Assembly (NCBI GenBank): GCA_050633705.1 | Contig: JBOEGZ010000001.1 | Coordinates: 372,001 to 436,000, forward strand | DNA from: JAJFHI01 sp050633705 | GTDB lineage: Bacteria; Pseudomonadota; Alphaproteobacteria; Rhizobiales; Hyphomicrobiaceae | DNA: 64,000 bases | Direction of reading: 5' to 3' | Program-made: the position numbers and the translations under genes | The notes under the pieces: generated by a model | The model's input: only the letters and a program-made list of their open reading frames with translations | Database searches by the model: none | What the model was told of the DNA's origin: nothing | Shown here: piece after piece, positions 1 through 9,600 of the stretch | Numbering within the stretch: the first letter of the stretch is position 1 | Layout of the letters: each line of letters opens with the position of its first letter

Positions 1-803
1 AAAGCCTGTTCGACGAATTTGCGCACAGAGTGCATTTCCCCTGTTGCGAGCACATAATCATCAGGTGTGTCTTGTTGCAGCATACGCCACATGCCTTCGA
101 CATAATCGCGGGCATGACCCCAATCGCGCTGAGCGTCAAGATTGCCAAGATAAACACGGTCTTGAAGACCGAGTTTTATCGCCGCGACCGCACGGGTAAT
201 TTTGCGGGTCACGAATGTTTCACCACGCAATGGGCTCTCGTGATTGAACAAGATGCCGTTAGAGGCATGCATGCCGTAAGCTTCGCGATAGTTGACGGTA
301 ATCCAATAGGCATAAATTTTTGCCGCACCATAAGGCGAGCGGGGATAAAACGGCGTTTGCTCATTTTGCGGGACTTCGTGCACTTTGCCATAAAGCTCAG
401 ACGTTGAGGCTTGATAAAAACGGACCGTGTCTTGGAGGCCAAGAATGCGAATGGCTTCAAGCAATCGCAAGGTTCCTAGGGCATCGGAGTTTGCCGTATA
501 TTCCGGTGTTTCAAAACTGACTTGAACGTGGCTTTGCGCTGCCAGGTTATAAATTTCGTCAGGCTGCGTTTCTTGCACCAAACGAATGAGGTTGGTTGCA
601 TCTGTCAAGTCGCCGTAATGCATCATGAAGCGCGTGTTGCCCTCATGGGGATCAACGTAAAGTTCATCAACCCGCCCGGTGTTAAATGACGACGAGCGGC
701 GTTTAATGCCGTGGACCATATAACCTTTGTCGAGCAACAAACGGGCGAGATAAGCGCCATCTTGTCCGGTGACACCGGTAATCAATGCAACTTTGTTTGA
801 CAC
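1..803 (-). CDS. gmd: GDP-mannose 4,6-dehydratase (3' end beyond window)
   Basis: Converts GDP-D-mannose to GDP-4-keto-6-deoxy-D-mannose, the first step to GDP-fucose, GDP-rhamnose or GDP-perosamine for surface polysaccharides; cytoplasmic. The reading frame is open from a GTG at 803 to the window edge, giving about 267 of the usual 340-370 residues. Visible are the nucleotide-binding motif GVTGQDG at residues 10-16, the segment KRRSSSFNTGRVD typical of this enzyme, and the Tyr-x-x-x-Lys pair (SPYGAAK) with Tyr near residue 157. GTG is chosen because GGAG lies about 8-10 bases upstream and the glycine motif sits at its usual distance. The neighbouring polysaccharide genes would lie to the left of the window. 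Family assignment is firm; the sugar product is unknown. Confidence 0.93.
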   Translation of the reverse strand, partial: MSNKVALITGVTGQDGAYLARLLLDKGYMVHGIKRRSSSFNTGRVDELYVDPHEGNTRFMMHYGDLTDATNLIRLVQETQPDEIYNLAAQSHVQVSFETPEYTANSDALGTLRLLEAIRILGLQDTVRFYQASTSELYGKVHEVPQNEQTPFYPRSPYGAAKIYAYWITVNYREAYGMHASNGILFNHESPLRGETFVTRKITRAVAAIKLGLQDRVYLGNLDAQRDWGHARDYVEGMWRMLQQDTPDDYVLATGEMHSVRKFVEQA

Positions 804-1471
804 GAATTTTATCTCCGAGATGTGCCGCGATAGCCGAGAGCTAGCCGCCTATTTTTTTCGGTTTCAGATCTGGTTTGTCGGCTTGGATTGTCTCAATTCA
901 GACTGTAGCCGGAATGTTGTGTTTGTGAATGCAGGAATTGCGCCGAGTGCTGCGGTGCAAAAATAACTTGGCTGAACATACAACCCGATCCAGTCAAATG
1001 ACTGATTTATTGGCCTTTGCCAAAAACATAACGCTTGAGGAAGGTTGAAAAGATCAAGCGTCTTGGCAGGGGGGTGACTGAGAGTGCCAGATTTTGAGAC
1101 GCGTGTTCCACATCGAGAAGTGGGTGCTGTTGCACTTGATGCTGAAACCCTGCACGCAGAGTTATTTCGATCGTCCAAATTGTAAGAGACAAAAGACTTT
1201 CAAATCCTGAGGGTATATCGCCCGTGATGATCTCAAGCTGTTGAAATCAAGACAACTTGTTGCGCCAAAAACTATGCAGTGGGTTGCACGTCCAAAAAAT
1301 GAAGTGCCTTTGAGATAAGGCTTAGACGCAATTGCAGCAGGCATTAGTGTTTGACTCTCAGTGGATTAAAGTATTCAAAAATGGTTTGCCAGCCGCAGCG
1401 CAACTGCGCGGTATTATAAGCTGGAATGAAGGTTCTGAAGTGAATTCAGACAATTAAGCGAGGAAATTGCC
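804..1471. other. Intergenic region between gmd and the OFA transporter
   Basis: Divergent spacer of 668 bases. Short frames exist, but none has a family-like sequence or a convincing start. A small inverted repeat, GCGCA-ac-TGCGC, lies near 1400, followed by a TATTAT that could be a -10 element for the transporter. Nothing else recognisable was found. Confidence 0.4.
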
Positions 1472-3187
1472 GTGACCCAAGAAGCAAACAACGCAAGCCT
1501 AGCGTTCTTGCGTAAAGAGAACATCGTTGCACCGCCAGGTTATAATCGTTGGCGTGTCCCACCCGCGTCTATCGCCATTCATTTGTGCATCGGTTCTGTT
1601 TACGCCTGGTCGGTTTTTAACACGCCGTTGACGCGCGAGCTTGGCGTCATGGCGTCTGCTGCCGACGATTGGTCGCTTTCGTCTGTGGTTTGGATTTTCT
1701 CTGTTGCCATTGTTATTTTAGGATTGGCTGCAGCCTTTGCCGGAAAATGGCTTGAAGATGTCGGCCCGCGATACGTCGGTGTCGTTGCAGCAATACTTTG
1801 GGGCGGTGGCTTTGTGGTGGGGTCAATCGGGATCGCACAGCACCAACTCTGGCTGGTCTATTTGGGTTACGGTGTCTTTGGCGGAGCCGGACTTGGGCTT
1901 GGCTATGTCTCGCCCGTCTCAACGTTAATTCGTTGGTTTCCAGACCGCCGCGGAATGGCGACGGGCATGGCCATCATGGGCTTTGGTGGCGGGGCCATGA
2001 TCGGTGCACCGCTTATTCAATGGTTATTGAGCACGTTTGCCGTTGCGCCAACCTACCTTGGCACGGAAGCCGCGGTAACATTGGTGACCGAAAACGGCAT
2101 TCGCTTTGCAGAAACGGCAAGCGGTAAATTAGAAGTCGTGGTGGCGACCGCGCAACAAGCGGCAAACTTTGCCGGCAATTCCTCTGGCGCTGGTGTTTAC
2201 GTCGTTGGAACGGGCAATACTGGCGCTTCAGCGACGTTCCTGACATTGGGTATCGTCTATTTTATCGTCATGACAATTGCCGCTTTCCAATACCGCGTTC
2301 CAGCAAAAGATTGGAAACCAGCGGGTTGGACGCCCCAGCCAAGCAAGAGCGGCATGGTGACAAAGCACAACGTTCACATCGATCAAGCGCTGCGCACACC
2401 GCAGTTCTGGCTTTTATGGATTGTTCTTTGCTTCAACGTGACAGCGGGGATTGGTGTGATCGGCGTTGCCAAAACAATGATCAACGAAATCTTTGGTGAG
2501 CTGGCAATCGTCACGGCAACATTCGCAGGCACGTACGTGTTGATGATATCCGTCTTTAATATGATCGGGCGGTTCTTCTGGGCCTCGACATCGGACTTCA
2601 TCGGACGCAAAGCCACGTACTTCTGCTTCTTTGTGCTTGGGCCGGTGTTGTACTTGTCGATCCCGTACTTCGCTATATCTGGCGGCATGACGGCTTTGAT
2701 TGGCTTTTATATCGCAACAATGATCATCTTCACTATGTATGGCGGCGGCTTTGCAACGATACCAGCTTATCTTGCTGACATCTTCGGTACGATGCATGTG
2801 GGCGGTATTCATGGGCGGTTGTTAACGGCGTGGTCAACGGCTGGCGTGTTGGGGCCATTTGCGGTGACGTACCTTCGGGATTTGTCACGCAACAACGCAA
2901 TTGAACAGGTTGCAGCTGTCGTTGACCCGGAAGCATTTGCCACAAAGTTTGGCGCGCCACTGGGGGAATTAATGAACCTTGTTGAAACCAAAACGGTGAC
3001 GCTTGGAAAATTGATGGAAATCGCACCCGCCGGGACGGTTGATCCGACACCCTCGCTCTACAACACAACGATGTATGCGATGGCGGGGCTTCTTGTCATT
3101 GCGTTCTTTGCCAATCTTTTGGTGCGGCCGGTGAAAGAGCACCACCACGTTGAAAACACGCATCCGAAAATGGCACCTGCCGAGTAG
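1472..3187 (+). CDS. OFA-family major facilitator transporter
   Basis: Predicted inner-membrane secondary transporter of the oxalate/formate antiporter (OFA) branch of the major facilitator superfamily, moving a small organic anion. It starts at GTG 1472 behind AGGAAATTGCC. The first helix region (HLCIGSVYAWSVFNTPL, about residues 35-52) and RRGMATGMAIMGFGGGAM after helix 4 are typical of OFA members. At 571 residues it is longer than the usual 400-450: there is an insertion of about 65 residues between helices 5 and 6 (residues about 190-255) and another near residues 470-530, both outside predicted helices and therefore probably periplasmic. The C-terminus is His-rich (KEHHHVEN). Substrate cannot be read from sequence; formate, oxalate, lactate or another monocarboxylate are all possible. 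It is a single-gene unit followed by a strong terminator. Confidence 0.85.
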   Translation: MTQEANNASLAFLRKENIVAPPGYNRWRVPPASIAIHLCIGSVYAWSVFNTPLTRELGVMASAADDWSLSSVVWIFSVAIVILGLAAAFAGKWLEDVGPRYVGVVAAILWGGGFVVGSIGIAQHQLWLVYLGYGVFGGAGLGLGYVSPVSTLIRWFPDRRGMATGMAIMGFGGGAMIGAPLIQWLLSTFAVAPTYLGTEAAVTLVTENGIRFAETASGKLEVVVATAQQAANFAGNSSGAGVYVVGTGNTGASATFLTLGIVYFIVMTIAAFQYRVPAKDWKPAGWTPQPSKSGMVTKHNVHIDQALRTPQFWLLWIVLCFNVTAGIGVIGVAKTMINEIFGELAIVTATFAGTYVLMISVFNMIGRFFWASTSDFIGRKATYFCFFVLGPVLYLSIPYFAISGGMTALIGFYIATMIIFTMYGGGFATIPAYLADIFGTMHVGGIHGRLLTAWSTAGVLGPFAVTYLRDLSRNNAIEQVAAVVDPEAFATKFGAPLGELMNLVETKTVTLGKLMEIAPAGTVDPTPSLYNTTMYAMAGLLVIAFFANLLVRPVKEHHHVENTHPKMAPAE

Positions 3188-3247
3188 GTTGGCGGATAAA
3201 GCCAGCTTGACTTGTTTTTACGACCATTTGAATGATGTACACGCATT

Positions 3248-3285
3248 AGACCAGCGGCTCTATCAAGCCGCTGGTCTTATTTTTT
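3248..3285 (+). terminator. Rho-independent terminator after the OFA transporter
   Basis: A perfect 11-bp inverted repeat, AGACCAGCGGC (3248-3258) and GCCGCTGGTCT (3267-3277), with an 8-base loop, is followed by TATTTTTT. It lies 60 bases after the transporter stop codon, so it should end that transcript. Confidence 0.9.
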
Positions 3286-3542
3286 GGCTTCGCGCACTTT
3301 GCACCTTGTCTCGGTCGTGGTGTTCAGGTGGTCACGTAATTCGGTCAAAACTGTCCTGTCAAACGTGCGGGTTCCATACGGGCACAAGAGAATGATGTGG
3401 ACCGGCAACACTCAGCAACCGACTTGCCTTCGTGATACAAGCCAAGTGGATTCCTGACATTTTCCTGTTTTACTCAAGGCTCTGAATAAAGCTTGGATCT
3501 GCAGCGAGGCGGTGCAGGGCGAGCAACTTTTGGGAGGTTCAG

Positions 3543-5600
3543 GTGGCAACAGTATTTGCGGTGCATGGCACGTTTGCACATGACAAAGGCACATCCGAAG
3601 TTGGCTCTGGTGAAGCGAGTGTCGGCAAGTCCGCTGATAAAGCCTGGTGGGAAAAGGGCAGCGAATTTGAACGAGACCTTGTCGAATTGGTATCATCGGA
3701 TGACGGCACGCTCGAATTTGAACCTGTCATTTGGGACGGTGCCAATAGCGAAAAATCACGAAGGCAGGCTGGGCGAGACCTGTATAAACAGGTCCACCAG
3801 TTGGAAGGCGAAGAAAAAAACTACGTCATGGTCGGCCACAGCCACGGTGGCTCAGTTGTCTCTTCAGCGTTGTTGGCGGCCACAGCCAAACGCAAACCAC
3901 TGGCGAAACTGAAAAACTGGATCACGGTTGGGACGCCTTTTATCAGCTTGCGCAAAGAAAGGTTCTTGTTTTCGCGTGTCCCGCTTGTGATGCAAGCAAT
4001 TTATGTCTCCTTGTTGTTATTCGTCGTCATGTTCCTGCTGCCAATGTTGCTTGGGGTATTTGCAAGCGATGATACACGCGTGCGTTACATGGGCGGAGTT
4101 GGCTTTGTCGATACCGGCTCGATAGATGGGATTGCGATGCTTGGGATTTCGACGTTGATCCTAAGCTCGTTGTTTATTCTGTTTTACATTTTCCTCGTCG
4201 TGATGGACCGGCGTATTCTTCATATGCATTCTCCGGGTGTCATCAAGCGAGCGACGAAAAACTTTTCTTCAAAGTGGTTGGCTCTGACGCATGAAGACGA
4301 TGAAGCGGTACAAGGCTTGCGTTCACTCAACAAAGCCAACTTTAATATCTTTAATTCTAGTTTTTTCGTTCCATTGTTTACAACATTGGCCGTCTTTGCG
4401 TTGCCCGTCGCTTATATCGTCTTGATCTTTTCCCCCAGTGCAATGATTGCAATTACCGATTACCTCAAAACCAACATGTATCATTACGAAGCTGCTTCAC
4501 CTGTTGTGGCTGAAGCCAAGCAACTGCGTGATGACGTGCGCGCGCTTCGGCGCGAAATGCGCGGAACGGGTTTGACCATGCGGTCTTGTCTCTCAGGGCC
4601 CGTGGACAGCAAACCGTCGGCACAAATAACCGTCGAGCAAGCAAATCAAATCTGTGGGCGCTGGAAATCGGCACAAAAAAAATACCGAGAGCTGCGCAGC
4701 GAGCAGCCCGCTTTGCCAAGAACGTTGCGCTTCGAAGCGGCCTTTATTGATGAAGAAACCGGACAGTTGCAAGGCGGGGGGCATGATACCCGCGTCAACA
4801 GTTGGATGTTGTTCAACCTCATCAGCGATGGTGTGTCTCGCATATTCCGTATCGGTGGACGCGCCAAGCCGCAGGAGGTGCGGCTCACGCGCAGTGAGCG
4901 CCAAAAGCGTCGGGTGTTACGCCAAATAGTGCCGGCATTTGTCGTTCCCTTGTTGTTTGCAATTTCTGCGGTCGTGGTTTTGTTCTTGGTTCGCAGTGTT
5001 GCCCGTTTTATCAGTGGATTTATTGCTCGTGCCCTAGACGGGATAACTTGGCGCCAGATCCGACGCTCTGCCCTTGGCAATGATACTACAAGCGAAATTG
5101 CCAACAACGCGTCCGAGAGCCCGCATTGGCTTACGGACAGTTTTGCTTATCTGCCCGCAGACTTGGCCTCCAAGCTGTCCGATCATTCCAATAAAATCGC
5201 AACGCAGTCCCTTGGAAAATTCCGTAATGCGATTTCAGATTTGGCATTTGCCGATGCCAAAGAGGGCGATGCAGATATTGTGTCTGAGTATTTCACCTGG
5301 AAGGAATTGGTGCATTCCTCATATTTTGACGTTGCAGAGTTTCGCAAGTTGGTCGCCTATTCAATTGCACAATCAGACGGCTTTAGCCCGACACCAAAAT
5401 TTAAATCTGACCCGGATTACGACCGGGTTGCCGGTTGGTACAAAGAGCTTCAAGGCGGACGCAAGAGTGCTGGTGGCAACAATACCAACGACGGTGCAGG
5501 TGGGTCTGGCGGTGCAGGAGGGGGATCTGACCAGGCACCGAATGCAGCTGCGGGCGCGGCCGCCAATGCTGCCGCGGCCGCCGCTGGGATAGGGCGATGA
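3543..5600 (+). CDS. Membrane-anchored alpha/beta-hydrolase (lipase-like) with low-complexity tail
   Basis: Unassigned 685-residue protein with an N-terminal serine-hydrolase domain. Residues 1-110 show the strand MATVFAVHGTF, with a possible oxyanion-hole HG, and the nucleophile elbow GHSHGG with Ser100. THEDDEAV near residue 255 could supply the catalytic His. Four strongly hydrophobic segments follow or interrupt it (about residues 147-171, 197-222, 278-305 and 470-496), so the enzyme is probably tied to the inner membrane. A soluble stretch (residues 305-470) contains a charged, coiled-coil-like segment. The last 45 residues are Gly/Ala-rich low complexity. GTG 3543 is favoured by GGGAGG about 7 bases upstream. 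The substrate (lipid, ester or peptide) is unknown. It stands alone, with about 350 and 1,000 bases of non-coding DNA on either side. Confidence 0.7.
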   Translation: MATVFAVHGTFAHDKGTSEVGSGEASVGKSADKAWWEKGSEFERDLVELVSSDDGTLEFEPVIWDGANSEKSRRQAGRDLYKQVHQLEGEEKNYVMVGHSHGGSVVSSALLAATAKRKPLAKLKNWITVGTPFISLRKERFLFSRVPLVMQAIYVSLLLFVVMFLLPMLLGVFASDDTRVRYMGGVGFVDTGSIDGIAMLGISTLILSSLFILFYIFLVVMDRRILHMHSPGVIKRATKNFSSKWLALTHEDDEAVQGLRSLNKANFNIFNSSFFVPLFTTLAVFALPVAYIVLIFSPSAMIAITDYLKTNMYHYEAASPVVAEAKQLRDDVRALRREMRGTGLTMRSCLSGPVDSKPSAQITVEQANQICGRWKSAQKKYRELRSEQPALPRTLRFEAAFIDEETGQLQGGGHDTRVNSWMLFNLISDGVSRIFRIGGRAKPQEVRLTRSERQKRRVLRQIVPAFVVPLLFAISAVVVLFLVRSVARFISGFIARALDGITWRQIRRSALGNDTTSEIANNASESPHWLTDSFAYLPADLASKLSDHSNKIATQSLGKFRNAISDLAFADAKEGDADIVSEYFTWKELVHSSYFDVAEFRKLVAYSIAQSDGFSPTPKFKSDPDYDRVAGWYKELQGGRKSAGGNNTNDGAGGSGGAGGGSDQAPNAAAGAAANAAAAAAGIGR

Positions 5601-6075
5601 GGGTGGGATTTGGCGTCAGCAGTTTTCTCTTGCTGGCCAAGTGATGACTGCCATGACAATAGCCGACGCATTGTTTCTCGCCTTGTCGGACCTCATGCAG
5701 ACGCGTTGTTGAGTTCTGACACGTTGTTGCGGGTTTTAAGTGAGAGCACGTTCGATAGAAACGTTCCGGGCCAAAAGCCCATTGCCGTCTTTATCGCAAA
5801 TGGTGTTTTCCAAATTTCCAGAGACCGTCGATCAATGCGCGACTTACTCCGTTTCCCTGACGCGTGAAGTGGGGCTTGCAATCTTGATATTGGTTAACGC
5901 AGTACAATTCGTTTCTTTGTCCTTAAAGACCCAAGCTATCTTGGTTAATTTTTTTCAATTTGCTGGTTGCGAGCAATTGAATGAGTGCATTTCAGCAACG
6001 CTCTGTGGCTGATTAAAAATTGGACTTTGTTTATTGGTGGTGGTGCAACACATGGTGTGTTTTTCTGAAATTGCT

Positions 6076-6118
6076 TGTGGAGAAAGTGTGGATAACTGCA
6101 GGACCAACATGTGGATAA
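6076..6118 (-). promoter_or_regulatory. Cluster of DnaA-box-like sequences
   Basis: Two copies of TGTGGATAA, the exact complement of the consensus DnaA box TTATCCACA, occur at 6087-6095 and 6110-6118, 23 bases apart. A one-mismatch copy, TGTGGAGAA, lies at 6076-6084. All point the same way, and an AT-rich stretch lies upstream. They could bind DnaA. Whether they form an origin, a titration site or a DnaA-regulated promoter cannot be told from sequence. Confidence 0.5.
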
Positions 6119-6355
6119 CCACAAATCTTACGTCTCAAATTCGGAGTCTCAAATTCAGAACGCTTGATGGCTGAATTCGAATTGAATTGAAGAGGATAAA
6201 GCATTTAGAAGAATTTTTGGCTCGCGAGCCAATAGCATAAATGCTGAGAAGTTTTGTTTTTAACGACCTGAAGGTTGGCGGCCTTCATTGTTTCGAGTGA
6301 AGCATTTTCAAATGCGTCACTGAGGCCCGAAATAAAGAAGTTGAGACGGGTTGTT

Positions 6356-6415
6356 TCATGAAGGTTGTTCCCGCTAGCGGGAAAAACACTTCAACGCTTG
6401 AGCGTTTCTTCATGA
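6356..6415. repeat. Nested palindromic (cruciform-like) structure
   Basis: An outer inverted repeat, TCATGAAG (6356-6363) and CTTCATGA (6408-6415), encloses a perfect 16-bp palindrome TTCCCGCTAGCGGGAA (6368-6383) and a small hairpin AACGC-TTGA-GCGTT (6393-6406). The first palindrome extends imperfectly to TGAAG/CTTCA. No T-run follows, so it is not a classical terminator. Confidence 0.55.
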
Positions 6416-6646
6416 CACGACCACCATCACGACGCGTCGCATTGGGCATGCACGTGCGGTTTCCGGGTCAATCGTTGCCACTCATTTGAGTGCGCGACCG
6501 GTACCGAAATTTACAGCGGGAAAAGACGTATCGGAGGGGGGTACCTCCAACTCCAGTTCTGGCGTGTTTCCAGGATGAACTGTTCGCGCGTGCGCGTGCG
6601 CGAGCGGATGGGGAAGCTGTGTGTTTTGCGTGAGGATATTTCTGTC

Positions 6647-9600
6647 ATGTGTGCGTATGCGTTGCACGATGAAACAAAAACTGAAGCCTGGAACAGGTCA
6701 GATCGGACTGTCGAATTAAAGCAAAGAGAAGCGTTCCCTTTCCACCTCTATGCGTTTTCGACTGTTGTCAGTTTATTCCTTCTTATCGCATTGTTTCTAA
6801 CGACTGGCAGCGCCTATGCTCAGCAAGCGCCCGGATGTCGGACCGCGGGAAATAATATCTTTTGTGACAGTTGCGCTGCGGCACAATCAGCCCCTATCGG
6901 CGATCGTCAGGTGCTTCTCAGTCCGAACGTCACACCAGGTGGCGGGACGCAAGGGTCAAACAATTCGTTTTGTCGGATCGAAAACTTAGCTCCCGGTGAC
7001 AGCCTCAATCTCACGGTCACTGATACGGGCAGCCAAAACATCACGATGTTTGAGGTTGATTACAATCGTGTAGGCGCTATGCCAGCCAGCCTCATGCCAT
7101 CCAGCCAACAAGATGTGAATGTGTCAGTTCCTGGTGGATCAGACACACAATCTTTTGCACATAGTGAGGCTGGACCAGCGGATACGTCTGTCCGTGCGAC
7201 AATCGCTGATACCCAGCCTTCGGGCCAACAACAACCTTCCGTAAGCGCAACAGTCACGTGCTCGTGTCGTCCGGCACCACCGCCGCGTGCGACCCTGACG
7301 CTGGTGAAAAATGTCAACAACAATAACAACGGCATGGCCGCAGATACGGACTTTACGTTGTCTTTTTCCGGTCCTTCGAATGGTAGCGGCGCGGAAGGCG
7401 ATGCTGCCATTACCAATGCCAGTGTTTTGACCGGTAATTATACCCTTTCGGAAACCGTGCTGGCCGGATACACGCAAACGGGCCTGACCTGTAACGGGCT
7501 CGATCAAAACCTCAATGACGGTCTTGATCTGCAGGCCAATGAAGACGTGACCTGTACGTTCACCAATAACGATCTTCCACCGGCGACCGCGACGCTTACG
7601 CTTGAGAAGGTGGTCAACAACAACTTCGGTGGAACGGCGATGGACAGCGACTTTACGCTCAGCTTTGCTGGCCCGTCCGTTGGCTCAGGCGTCGAATCCG
7701 ACGCTGCCATTACAAATGCAACCGTATTGCCAGGAGCCTATACGTTCTCTGAAAGCGGTCCTCAGGGCTACAACCTATCGAGCTTCCAATGCGTCGTTAA
7801 TCAGGGCAACCCGATCACGGTTGTTCCAGCGACCGGCCTCACACTGGCGCAAGGAGATAACGTCACTTGTACATTTACAAATAACGACATCGCCCCGCCG
7901 CGCGCGACCCTAACGCTGGTGAAAAATGTCAACAACAACAATAACGGCATGGCCGCAGATACCGACTTTACGTTGTCGTTTGCCGGACCTTCGAATGGCA
8001 GCGGCGTGGAAGGCGATGCTGCCATTACCAATGCCAGTGTTTTGACCGGTAATTATACCCTTTCGGAAACCGTGCTAGCCGGATACACACAAACGGGCCT
8101 GACCTGTAACGGGCTCGATCAAAACCTAAATGATGGTCTTGATCTGCAAGACAATGAGGACGTGACCTGTACGTTCACCAACAATGACCTTCCACCGGCG
8201 ACCGCCACGCTCACCCTTGAGAAGGTGGTCAACAACAACTTCGGTGGCACAGCGATGGACAGTGATTTCACGCTCAGCTTTGCTGGCCCGTCCGTTGGCT
8301 CAGGCGTTGAAACCGACGCTGCCATTACAAATGCAACCGTATTGCCAGGAGCTTATACGTTCTCTGAAAGTGGTCCTCAGGGCTACAACCTATCGAGCTT
8401 CCAGTGCGTCGTTAATCAGGGCAACCCGATCACGGTTGTTCCAGCGACCGGCCTCACACTGGCGCAAGGAGATAACGTCACTTGTACATTTACAAATAAT
8501 GACGTTGCCCCGCCGCGCACCTCATTGTCGATCACCAAAACCGTCAATGGTGCTGATAAGGACTTTGCTTTTGACGGAACGCAACCATTCGGTAATTTCT
8601 CGCTTTCGAATGGTCAGACGAACGTTCAAAATAACATCAATCCCGGCATCTTCGTGATTACCGAAGGCCCTGATGTTGATTACACTTTGGATGGCGCGAC
8701 CTGTACCGGGAATGGACTGCAAGAGATCTTTGATGCAAATGCGCGTCAATTGATTGTCGAAGTTCAAGACGGAGAAGATGTCGAATGTACATTTATCAAT
8801 ACGCAGATACAACGCACCGGCAGTCTGACAATCGAGAAGAGAGTTATTGGAGCAAATGCAAGCTTTGGTTTCTCCGGCACAACGCCATTTGGGAACTTCT
8901 CGTTGTCAAATGGACAGACGACGACACGCGGCAATCTAGCGCCAGGCAACTTCATTATCACGGAAACGTCGAACCCACTCTATACCTTGAACTCCATCAC
9001 GTGCGTTGGAAATAGCAATGCCCCCGTCATTGATTTGAATGCGGGAACATTGACGATCTTCGTGCCGGCGGGTGATGACGTGATCTGTACATTCGAAAAC
9101 GGTCAGGTTCGAGATCCGAGAATGGAAGAAGAAACACGACGCTTCATTCATCGTCGTGTTGATAACCTTCTCACCCACAAACCGGATCGGGCGCGTATGT
9201 TACGTCGCTTGCAAGACGCCCCACCAAAACACACAAGCATGAAGGATGGCGGCACGTTGAAACACTCCAATGTTGGCTCGCAAAAACTTTCCAATGGAAG
9301 CGGCGTCATTGGAACGGTCTCTGGCCAGGGTAATCCTCGTGCAATGCTTGGTGGACCTGTCGATCCGAGATCGAACAATGTGAGATCTGTGATCGAAGGA
9401 ACCCAAACCAGTACGGTGCAGAACCCCTTCTTTGACGCAATTGCCGGTCAATTGGCGCAGGTTGGATTTGGCCAAACGAACTTTAAGTTTGGCACCAGCC
9501 TGAGTGAGTTACGCAGCAAAGCTGCAGCCTATGAAGCCGAGCGGCAAAAGAAAAACTTGGCAGCTGCCGGTCTTGAATTCTCTGGTGGTTATGGTTTGGG

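Larger units (their letters stand above)
5601..6646. other. Long intergenic region with palindromes and DnaA-box-like sites
   Basis: About 1 kb without a convincing gene. A plus-strand frame at 5610-5867 has no recognisable features. The region contains an AT-rich stretch (5880-5970), three DnaA-box-like motifs (6076-6118), a large inverted structure (6356-6415), an inverted repeat GAAGG/CCTTC near 6272-6288, and alternating GC runs near 6585-6605. It presumably also holds the promoter of the autotransporter gene. Confidence 0.45.

Noticed and set aside
864..1178. Minus-strand frame upstream of gmd
   Set aside because: Unstructured composition, no ribosome site and no family resemblance.
6076..6415. 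Annotation of this region as the chromosomal origin
   Set aside because: Only two perfect DnaA boxes and none of the usual neighbours (hemE, parAB, dnaA) are present.
7285..8514. Repeats considered as CRISPR or mobile-element array
   Set aside because: Two 615-base units inside one open reading frame encode protein domains; no spacer-like structure.
7060..9475. Long minus-strand frames opposite the autotransporter
   Set aside because: They mirror the repeated plus-strand gene, recur with the same period and lack ribosome sites.
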